From NCBI GenBank assembly GCA_023435805.1, contig JAEZMC010000342.1, forward strand, positions 1 to 12,995: 12,995 bases of DNA. Reading direction: 5' to 3'. The notes under the pieces were generated by a model. The model was given only the letters and a program-made list of their open reading frames with translations, was not told where the DNA came from and made no database searches. Position 1 is the first letter of the stretch. Each line of letters starts with the position of its first letter. The position numbers were made by a program, and so were the translations under genes. Source of the stretch: Bacillota bacterium (GTDB lineage Bacteria; Bacillota; Clostridia; Acetivibrionales; DTU013). Positions 7,664 through 12,995 of the stretch are shown here, in pieces.

Positions 7664-8674
7664 TTATTTGGCGTCAACCTTTGCCATGTAGGAAATGAGG
7701 TCGACAACCTTGTTTGAATAACCCCATTCGTTGTCATACCAGGAAACCAGTTTGACGAAGTTTCCGTTCAAAGCGATACCGGCACCCGCATCAAAAATGG
7801 AGGTGTTTGCATCATGAATGAAATCGGAGGAAACAACTGCGTCCTCAGTATAGGCAAGTATTCCTTTCAGCTCATTTTCTGAAGCCTTCTTGACAGCTGC
7901 CTTGATTTCATCATATGTAGCTGATTTCTCAAGACGTACTGTAAGGTCAACAACTGAAACGTCAGCTGTGGGAACCCTGAATGCCATACCGGTCAATTTG
8001 CCGTTCAATTCGGGTATAACCTTGCCAACAGCTTTTGCTGCACCGGTGGAGGAAGGAATGATGTTTCCGAGAATGGACCTGCCGCCTCTCCAATCCTTGT
8101 TGGAAGGAGCGTCAACGGTCTTCTGCGTATTGGTAGCCGCATGTACCGTAGTCATCAAGCCTTCAACAATACCGAAATTGTCATGGATTACTTTTGCAAG
8201 CGGAGCCAGACAGTTTGTGGTACAGGAAGCGTTTGATACAACAGTCATGTCCTTGGTGTATTTTTCAGTGTTCACTCCCATTACAAACATCGGAGCGTCA
8301 TTGGAAGGTGCGCTGATGATAACTTTCTTTGCGCCGCCTTTGAAATGAGCTGAAGCTTTTTCAATGGTGGTGAATACACCGGTAGATTCTACAACATATT
8401 CTGCACCGCAGCTTGCCCATGGAATCTCCGCAGGATCCTTGGCTGCAAATACGGCTATTTCTTTTCCGTTAACTACGAGTTTTCCGTCTTTAGTCGAAAT
8501 TGTTCCATTGAATCTGCCATGTACTGTATCGTACCTGAGCATGTAGGTCATGTATTCAAGATCAATAAATGGGTCATTTATTCCCTTAACTTCAATCTCA
8601 GGATTCTCAACTGCAGCCCTGAATACCAGACGTCCGATTCTTCCAAAACCGTTTATACCAACTTTCACTGCCAT
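7664..8674 (-). CDS. gap: Glyceraldehyde-3-phosphate dehydrogenase, glycolytic type
   Basis: This cytoplasmic NAD-dependent enzyme converts glyceraldehyde 3-phosphate to 1,3-bisphosphoglycerate, the substrate of the PGK encoded next. The 336-residue length is standard. The Rossmann motif is GINGFGRIGRL (6-16). The acidic residue D34 at the end of the second strand (GINDP) is the feature expected for NAD rather than NADP use. The catalytic C151 lies in SNASCTTNC and the base H178 in TTVHAAT. The C-terminal WYDNEWGYS is present. ATG 8674 is chosen because AGGAGGT (8684-8690) lies 9 bases upstream and the protein then begins MAVKVGINGFG, as in the family. The frame extends 17 codons further upstream, but that stretch is leader. 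It is the first gene of the lower-glycolysis series and has its own near-consensus promoter. Confidence 0.98.
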   Translation of the reverse strand: MAVKVGINGFGRIGRLVFRAAVENPEIEVKGINDPFIDLEYMTYMLRYDTVHGRFNGTISTKDGKLVVNGKEIAVFAAKDPAEIPWASCGAEYVVESTGVFTTIEKASAHFKGGAKKVIISAPSNDAPMFVMGVNTEKYTKDMTVVSNASCTTNCLAPLAKVIHDNFGIVEGLMTTVHAATNTQKTVDAPSNKDWRGGRSILGNIIPSSTGAAKAVGKVIPELNGKLTGMAFRVPTADVSVVDLTVRLEKSATYDEIKAAVKKASENELKGILAYTEDAVVSSDFIHDANTSIFDAGAGIALNGNFVKLVSWYDNEWGYSNKVVDLISYMAKVDAK

Positions 8675-8729
8675 TTTCTTTCTACCTCCTATATAAATAT
8701 GGTTATACTTGCCTATCAAAATCACAACT

Positions 8730-8758
8730 ATTTTATATTATTTCATCTGCTTTTTCAA
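8730..8758 (-). promoter_or_regulatory. Sigma-A type promoter of gap
   Basis: On the minus strand TTGAAA (8758-8753) and TAAAAT (8735-8730) are separated by exactly 17 bases. Each matches the consensus at five of six positions, within AT-rich DNA. Transcription would start near 8723, giving a leader of about 50 bases before the gap ATG. This is the best promoter in the region and probably drives gap, pgk-tpi and gpmI. Confidence 0.65.
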
Positions 8759-8775
8759 TACTTTAAAATGAAAAT

Positions 8776-8793
8776 AAATTAATTTTTTAACAA
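8776..8793 (-). promoter_or_regulatory. Possible Rex-type operator upstream of gap
   Basis: On the minus strand the sequence is TTGTTAA-AAAA-TTAATTT. The left half matches the clostridial Rex consensus (TTGTTAA, four bases, TTAACAA) perfectly, and the right half matches only TTAA. It lies 17 bases upstream of the gap -35 box. Rex senses NADH/NAD and controls gap in several Firmicutes and Thermotogales. The surrounding DNA is very AT-rich, so a chance match is quite possible. Confidence 0.3.
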
Positions 8794-8833
8794 TGTCTGT
8801 AACCCGGTTGCAGGTAACTGCACAAAACCTTTA

Positions 8834-8863
8834 TATATCATTTCCCGTATCGGAAATTATATA
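8834..8863. repeat. Imperfect 30-base dyad between the DUF2156 gene and gap
   Basis: TATAT, one base, ATTTCC, a six-base centre, GGAAAT, one base, ATATA: eleven outer pairs with one mismatched pair. It lies 53-82 bases after the DUF2156 stop and upstream of the gap promoter. No T run follows on either strand, so it is not a standard intrinsic terminator. It could be an operator or a weak 3' end structure for the DUF2156 message. Confidence 0.4.
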
Positions 8864-8915
8864 CGAAGTGGCCTTCCGCATTGTCATTATCCGCAGTTGA
8901 ACCCCAAGGTTATGT

Positions 8916-9815
8916 TCATTCATCCGCATACACTGTAAATTTATCGATAATCCGGATGGGGTGATAGGAAAGCTTTGCCTTTCTCATCCCTTCTTTCCCC
9001 AGATCCTGTTCTCTGTTGATGTATAAGGTATCGCTCCATTCACTCTCGGCAAACTGCTGGTTGATGATCGTATAGAGCCCATCAACGGAATTCCTGGCTT
9101 TCTCGATGTGGATGACAGCTGTATTATCGTTGAGCATCTCTCCCACAGTAAAGGCTTCAAATACGCCGTCCATCTTGATTAGTGCACCCTTGCAGCCCAG
9201 GGTTCGGAAATTGTGAAGCAGCTCCATGTTGGCAAGCCGTTCGCAGTAATCGCCATCCTGGCAGGTACAGCCCCTGTCCTTGCACCACTGTTCCATGATC
9301 CGGCCGCACTCGTCCAGTAATGAGCACTCCAGCGGGACGTACTCAAAAGTGTGCTGTTTCTTGAACTTGTTGATATGATTCCGCTTGCCGTCATATTTCT
9401 TGCCGCGCAATTTGATCAAATCCTCCGTATGATACAGGTAATCGCTGTTATCCCGGTCATATTCAATACATTCCTCCGACGGTATGCGGTTTTTGAAATA
9501 TATCAGCTCCTCACTTGTTATCTTTTTGAATGCAGGCCTCCAGCCTTTTTCCCTGAAATAATCCCGGATACGCGTGAACGCTTCCGCGAAGTTCTCTTCA
9601 TTAACGCTTCCTATGGGCATCATGGCAAAGGGTTCACCTCTGCTCGGCTCCGCTATGATGCATAAAAGCCCTGCTATGACCGTATATTTGAATCGGTAGA
9701 AATGCCTCCAGGCGAAGAAATTAGTAAATGTCAACTCCGATATTTGCGGATTGTGTTGCTTGATAAAACGGTCAAATTCCATCTTGTTATGCAGTGTAAT
9801 TTCAGCAAAATCCAT
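8916..9815 (-). CDS. DUF2156 (LPG-synthase C-terminal-like) protein
   Basis: This is a 299-residue soluble protein of the DUF2156 / COG4866 type, related to the C-terminal acyltransferase-fold domain of phosphatidylglycerol lysyltransferase (MprF). It has no membrane segments, so it is not a complete MprF. Visible family stretches are the N-terminal SELTFTNFFAWRHFYRFKY, the central DLIKLRGKKYDGKRNHINKFKK (about 145-166), and the C-terminal INREQDLGKEGMRKAKLSYHP, which resembles GNAT-type substrate-binding ends. The substrate is unknown; aminoacyl transfer is an inference from the fold. ATG 9815 is preferred because GGAG lies 10 bases upstream and the protein then begins MDFAEITLHNK. ATGs at 9842 and further upstream lack a ribosome binding site and fall at the edge of a strong dyad. 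The gene has a promoter and leader of its own, between pfkA and gap. Confidence 0.85.
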   Translation of the reverse strand: MDFAEITLHNKMEFDRFIKQHNPQISELTFTNFFAWRHFYRFKYTVIAGLLCIIAEPSRGEPFAMMPIGSVNEENFAEAFTRIRDYFREKGWRPAFKKITSEELIYFKNRIPSEECIEYDRDNSDYLYHTEDLIKLRGKKYDGKRNHINKFKKQHTFEYVPLECSLLDECGRIMEQWCKDRGCTCQDGDYCERLANMELLHNFRTLGCKGALIKMDGVFEAFTVGEMLNDNTAVIHIEKARNSVDGLYTIINQQFAESEWSDTLYINREQDLGKEGMRKAKLSYHPIRIIDKFTVYADE

Positions 9816-9845
9816 CTTGAACAATCTCCAGTCTTTTTGCATAAT

Positions 9846-9881
9846 GCAGCCTTGCACGGGTAATTACCTGTGCAAGGCTGC
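9846..9881. repeat. 36-base near-perfect inverted repeat in the DUF2156 leader
   Basis: Two 18-base arms are directly abutted, with a single non-matching pair. The outer 12 bases, GCAGCCTTGCAC, pair with GTGCAAGGCTGC, and the centre is GGTAATTACC. It ends about 20 bases before the DUF2156 ribosome binding site. As minus-strand RNA it would form a stem of about 16 pairs with an AAUU loop and one A-C mismatch. In plus-strand RNA the mismatch becomes a G-U pair. No T tract follows on either side, so it is not a standard terminator. Confidence 0.8.
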
Positions 9882-9902
9882 GATGCTCGACCTATCAGGT
9901 CA

Positions 9903-9932
9903 TTTATATATACCACATTGTTTTGTTTTCAA
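9903..9932 (-). promoter_or_regulatory. Probable promoter of the DUF2156 gene
   Basis: On the minus strand TTGAAA (9932-9927) is followed 18 bases later by TATAAA (9908-9903). An overlapping TATATA with TGG before it could also serve as the -10. The start site would fall near 9896, placing the 36-base dyad within a leader of about 80 bases. Confidence 0.5.
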
Positions 9933-9965
9933 ACACGGGCCGGGCATCCGGATTTTTGAGGATAC

Positions 9966-11051
9966 CTAATCGCCAAAGCTTACACCGACACTTTTTGCGA
10001 TCTTGACCAGTTCACCGTCTGCCGGAACGGTTTTCAGCCTGCCGACTGCGTCCTCCAGCGAAACCGCTGTTATTTCATCGCCCTGAAGGCTGACCATCGT
10101 GCCGAAATTTTTCTCGTTGGCCAGCTCTACGGCCTTTACGCCATACCTCGTGGACAATATCCGGTCATAGGGATTTGGCCTGCCGCCTCTCTGCAAATGC
10201 CCCAGAACGGTGACCCTTGTCTCAATTCCCGTCAGTTTTTCGATCTCTACAGCCACTTTGTTGCCAACCCCGCCCAGCCGGATGGGATCCGGACTGCTTT
10301 CATCAACCTTGCTGATAACCATATCGCCGTCAACGGCCTTGGCTCCCTCGGCTACGACTACGATGCTGAAATGCTTTCCGCTTACTTTTCTTTCCAGGAT
10401 CTTATCCGATACCTTTGAAATATGATACGCAATCTCCGGTATCAATATTACGTCTGCACCGCCTGCAACACCTGATGCTAAAGCAATCCAGCCTGCATAC
10501 CGGCCCATAACCTCCAGTATCATAACCCTGTGGTGGGATTCTGCAGTGGAATGCAGTTTATCGATTGCTTCCGTAGCCGTATCAACAGCAGTCATAAAAC
10601 CGAAGGTGGTGTCAGTGGCACTCAGGTCATTGTCAATGGTCTTGGGAACACCGACCACATTCATCCCCTTCCTGGCAAAATCCCGGGCACTTGTAAGCGT
10701 ACCGTCCCCGCCGATCAGTATCATGCAGTCGATACCGTGTGTACGCACATTCTCCATTACCTGGTCCGACATATCTACATAGTTGACCTTGCCATTGTTT
10801 TCAACCCGGAATTTAAACGGATTGTCCCTGTTGGAGCTGCCGAGTATGGTGCCGCCCTTGTCCAGAATGCCGGAAACATCGCCCGACTTAAAATTCACAA
10901 AGTCATTGAGTACCAGACCTCTGTACCCATCCCTGAAGCCGATCACCTCATATCCATATTTGACCATGGCTGTCTTTACAACCGCCCTCAGTACCGCATT
11001 CAAGCCGGGGCAGTCTCCGCCGCCGGTCATTACTCCGATTTTCCTTATCAT
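9966..11051 (-). CDS. 6-phosphofructokinase, probably ATP-dependent (group III / mixed-substrate type)
   Basis: This enzyme phosphorylates fructose 6-phosphate to fructose 1,6-bisphosphate. The 361-residue product has GGGDCPGLNAVLR (10-22), GFRDGYRGL (38-46) and GGDGT (114-118). Catalytic D140 and D142 lie in PKTIDND, and the substrate loop is MGRYAGW (182-188). The Gly at 117 (equivalent to E. coli 104) points to ATP as donor, since PPi enzymes usually carry Asp there. The Lys at 137 (equivalent to 124) is not the E. coli type and marks the group that contains both ATP- and PPi-using members. Donor use is therefore probable, not certain. ATG 11051 has GGAGGT five bases upstream. It follows the M20 peptidase gene by 72 bases and may share its transcript. 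I see no clear terminator after it. Confidence 0.93.
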   Translation of the reverse strand: MIRKIGVMTGGGDCPGLNAVLRAVVKTAMVKYGYEVIGFRDGYRGLVLNDFVNFKSGDVSGILDKGGTILGSSNRDNPFKFRVENNGKVNYVDMSDQVMENVRTHGIDCMILIGGDGTLTSARDFARKGMNVVGVPKTIDNDLSATDTTFGFMTAVDTATEAIDKLHSTAESHHRVMILEVMGRYAGWIALASGVAGGADVILIPEIAYHISKVSDKILERKVSGKHFSIVVVAEGAKAVDGDMVISKVDESSPDPIRLGGVGNKVAVEIEKLTGIETRVTVLGHLQRGGRPNPYDRILSTRYGVKAVELANEKNFGTMVSLQGDEITAVSLEDAVGRLKTVPADGELVKIAKSVGVSFGD

Positions 11052-11123
11052 ACTCTACCTCCGTCCTGTTATGTTCATTCTAGTTATTAATCAATACGCG
11101 CCATTTTTAGAAAGGTTCGATAT

Positions 11124-12236
11124 TCAGGAAATATTTCGGATGATCGCCAGCAGAAACTCTGCAGCTTTCACCATGTCATCTATCAATATGCGTTCCTCCA
11201 CGCTGTGTACCTTGTCCATGCCCACACTGATATCCACCGCTTCAATTCCCCTGCTGTTATAGATGTTCGTGTCGCTTCCTCCGCCTGTTTCCTCGAGCAG
11301 AAGCTCAATATTGACCGCCTCGGCCGCTTTTTGCAGTATGCCGATGATCGGTGCGTCCTTTTGAATATTGAAAGAAGGGTATTCCAACTCCGTTTTGAAA
11401 TCCACGCTGCCTCCGAGTTCTGCGGCAGCCTGTTCAAAGCATTCCTTCATGTGCGCCGTCTGCCGTTCCAGCTTCTGCGCGTCGCGGCTCCGTGCTTCAG
11501 CCTTGATGTCCACCCTTTCGCACACGACATTCGTTTCACGGCCTCCGTTGATGGTTCCGATATTGGCGGTTGTTTCAAAGTCGATTCTTCCGAGCTTCAT
11601 CCTTGAAATTGCCGCTGCAGCGATCTGGATGGCGCTGACTCCCTTTTCAGGCGCTATTCCGGCATGGGAGGCCTTGCCGTTTACAGTTATAAACATCTTG
11701 TTCTGTGAAGGCGCTTTAACAGCCGCAGTGCCAATCGGGCCGTCGCTGTCAAGTACGATGCCGTATCGGGCATACAGACGGCCATAGTCAAGATTCTTCG
11801 CGCCAAAAAGTCCGCCCTCTTCGGCGACGGTAAACACAACCTGTATGTCGCCGTGCTCCAATCCCTTTTCCTTTAAGACCCTTAATGCCTCAAGTATACA
11901 TACGATGCCTGACACATCGTCTCCGCCAAGGATGGTCGTACCATCCGACCGTATATATTCTCCATCGATCCGCGGTTTTTTACCGATACCGGGTTCAACA
12001 GTATCCATATGGGCTGCCAGCATTACTGCCGGCACGTCCCGGGTGCCCTTCACCGTACAGATCAGATTCCCGGTATTGCCGCCGATCTTTTCGCCGGTAT
12101 TGTCCTCAAAAACACTATATCCCATTTCGCTCAGCTTTCGTACCAGCGTATCCGCCATCTGTCGCTCTTTTCTTGAAATACTGTCAATGCTTGTCAATTG
12201 GAGAAATTCCTCTACCATTCTTTCTCTGTTTACCAT
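11124..12236 (-). CDS. M20 family metallopeptidase, PepT-like (YqjE type)
   Basis: This 370-residue cytoplasmic zinc peptidase resembles peptidase T and Bacillus YqjE, which trim amino acids from short peptides. The metal and catalytic residues are all visible: H76 and D78 (AAHMDTV), bridging Asp in GGDDVSG (D106/D107), E139 and E140 (TVAEEGG), D163 (VLDSDG), and H344 (KVHSVEE). The inserted dimerisation domain runs from about 175 to 285 and begins KMFITVNGKASHAG, a family hallmark. ATG 12236 has GGAGTG (12244-12249) seven bases upstream. It lies 50 bases or more after trmL and 72 bases before pfkA, all in the same direction. This fits a loose housekeeping operon. The exact peptide substrate cannot be read from sequence, and the true tripeptidase PepT belongs to a neighbouring subfamily. 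Confidence 0.92.
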   Translation of the reverse strand: MVNRERMVEEFLQLTSIDSISRKERQMADTLVRKLSEMGYSVFEDNTGEKIGGNTGNLICTVKGTRDVPAVMLAAHMDTVEPGIGKKPRIDGEYIRSDGTTILGGDDVSGIVCILEALRVLKEKGLEHGDIQVVFTVAEEGGLFGAKNLDYGRLYARYGIVLDSDGPIGTAAVKAPSQNKMFITVNGKASHAGIAPEKGVSAIQIAAAAISRMKLGRIDFETTANIGTINGGRETNVVCERVDIKAEARSRDAQKLERQTAHMKECFEQAAAELGGSVDFKTELEYPSFNIQKDAPIIGILQKAAEAVNIELLLEETGGGSDTNIYNSRGIEAVDISVGMDKVHSVEERILIDDMVKAAEFLLAIIRNIS

Positions 12237-12286
12237 CGCATGTCACTCCATTTCCAGTTTATCTTTTTAGTTGGAATCGTGCTTGA

Positions 12287-12769
12287 TTATCTCATCTTTC
12301 CTGCCCTGTCCATATTCTTAAAGCCCTGCTGCCGCAGCACCTCATACAGTATGACTGCAGCTGAATTGGCAAGGTTCAGTGATCTAATGCCCTGTCTCAT
12401 GGGTATTCTGATACAGGTATCCCGGTTGGCCTCAAGCAGCTCCTCAGGAAGCCCCGCCGTTTCCTTGCCGAAGACCAGGAAACTGTCCTCCGGATAGGCG
12501 ATATCCGTATAAGCCTGCCCCGCCTTTGTCGTTGCAAAATAAAACGTATGCTGTGGATATTTCCCCCTCAAATCGGCAAAACTGTCGCAGCAGGTTACCA
12601 ATACTTCGTTCCAGTAGTCCAGCCCCGCCCTTTTCAAATACCGGTCTTCAATTGAAAATCCGAGAGGCTTTACCAAATGCAGGCCTGTACCTGTCGCGGC
12701 ACAGGTGCGTGCAATGTTGCCGGTATTTTGCGGTATTTCCGGCTCAACCAAAGCAATATGTATCGACAA
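12287..12769 (-). CDS. trmL: tRNA (cytidine(34)-2'-O)-methyltransferase
   Basis: This SPOUT-fold enzyme methylates the 2'-hydroxyl of the wobble base of certain leucine tRNAs using S-adenosylmethionine. Family signatures are IALVEPEIPQNTGNIARTC at the N terminus, FGKETAGLPEELL, which forms part of the cofactor-binding knot, and IPMRQGIRSLNLANSAAVILYEVLRQ at the C terminus. I choose TTG 12769 because GGAG (12779-12782) lies 9 bases upstream. The resulting 160-residue protein starts MSIHIALVEPEIP, aligning with the usual family start. An ATG at 12808 in the same frame has a closely spaced AGGA and would add 13 residues (MKLNDNLLLEWTI) not expected for the family; it remains possible. It is the first gene of the trmL, peptidase, pfkA group. 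Confidence 0.88.
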   Translation of the reverse strand: MSIHIALVEPEIPQNTGNIARTCAATGTGLHLVKPLGFSIEDRYLKRAGLDYWNEVLVTCCDSFADLRGKYPQHTFYFATTKAGQAYTDIAYPEDSFLVFGKETAGLPEELLEANRDTCIRIPMRQGIRSLNLANSAAVILYEVLRQQGFKNMDRAGKMR

Positions 12770-12932
12770 TATCGTCCACTCCAATAAAAGATTATCATTC
12801 AATTTCATTTTTCCTGGTATAAAACCGTCATATCAGCCGGTTGTTTTTATATTACCACAAATAGTATAAATAAAATACGTATAATCCGAATCGTTTTGGT
12901 ATTAAATGATGGTAGTCGAATTTTTTTTGTGT

Positions 12933-12938
12933 TAAAAT
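12933..12938 (+). promoter_or_regulatory. Possible extended -10 for the right-edge gene
   Basis: TAAAAT is preceded by TGT, giving an extended -10 (TGnTAAAAT), but no good -35 box lies 16-18 bases upstream. It is 37 bases before the ATG at 12976. The stretch from 12810 to 12975 is AT-rich, separates divergent genes and shows nothing else I can support. Confidence 0.35.
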
Positions 12939-12975
12939 CTATAGCAAGAATATTTCTAATGGAGCAAACACTGGT

Positions 12976-12995
12976 ATGGCGATAAAGAAATACAG
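12976..12995 (+). CDS. Start of an unidentified gene, 3' cut by window edge
   Basis: ATG 12976 opens a frame reading MAIKKY before the window ends. GGAG (12961-12964) lies 11 bases upstream, which is slightly long, and a candidate extended -10 precedes it. An overlapping ATG at 12959 stops after eight codons. MAIKKY recalls the start of ribosomal protein L2, but the next codon (AGN) does not clearly fit and L2 normally sits inside the S10 operon. I do not assign a product. Confidence 0.35.

Noticed and set aside
8805..8830. Short hairpin TGCAG-GTAA-CTGCA upstream of gap
   Set aside because: Only five perfect pairs and no T tract. This is expected by chance at this length.
9935..9955. CCGG-rich mini-dyad after pfkA as its terminator
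   Set aside because: The four-pair stem CCGG-ATGC-CCGG has no T run on the minus strand, so termination there is not supported.
12976..12995. Calling the right-edge gene ribosomal protein L2 from MAIKKY
   Set aside because: Six residues are too few, the next codon does not clearly match, and L2 is normally internal to the S10 operon and not a first gene after trmL.

Overview
This window reads as part of a Clostridia-type Firmicute chromosome. The evidence is strong AGGAGG-like ribosome binding sites, a YesM/YesN two-component pair, a PepT/YqjE-like peptidase, a DUF2156 (LPG-synthase C-like) protein, and glycolytic proteins that resemble those of the Clostridium (Acetivibrio) thermocellum group. 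The resemblance is from memory of those proteins, not from a search. Nothing in the window looks mobile: I found no transposase, integrase, CRISPR array, tRNA or rRNA.

Layout. At the left edge a 5'-truncated YesM-type sensor kinase (+) is followed 13 bases later by its AraC-type response regulator (+). Next comes a ZIP-family metal transporter (+) with its own well-formed promoter. A shared bidirectional terminator (about 3907-3961) separates it from a long minus-strand block. In transcription order the first minus-strand group is trmL (tRNA wobble methyltransferase), a PepT-like M20 aminopeptidase and 6-phosphofructokinase. A DUF2156 gene follows with its own promoter and a 36-base dyad in its leader. 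The glycolytic series comes last: gap, then a fused pgk-tpi gene, then gpmI. A divergent plus-strand gene appears to begin in the last 20 bases.

How the genes work together. Phosphofructokinase, GAPDH, PGK, TPI and cofactor-independent phosphoglycerate mutase lie within about 7 kb and cover much of lower glycolysis. Aldolase, enolase and pyruvate kinase are not here. gap has a near-consensus promoter with a possible Rex (NADH-sensing repressor) half-site upstream. I see no convincing promoter for pgk-tpi or gpmI. Instead each is preceded by a hairpin with a U tract. This suggests one transcript from the gap promoter that is thinned at two steps, giving gap > pgk-tpi > gpmI.

The most notable point is that PGK and TPI are one uninterrupted reading frame with almost no linker and no usable TPI start codon. 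This is a bifunctional enzyme comparable to the PGK-TIM fusion known from Thermotoga maritima. I found no clearly new multi-gene system. The unusual items are the fusion, the staged hairpins and the leader dyad.
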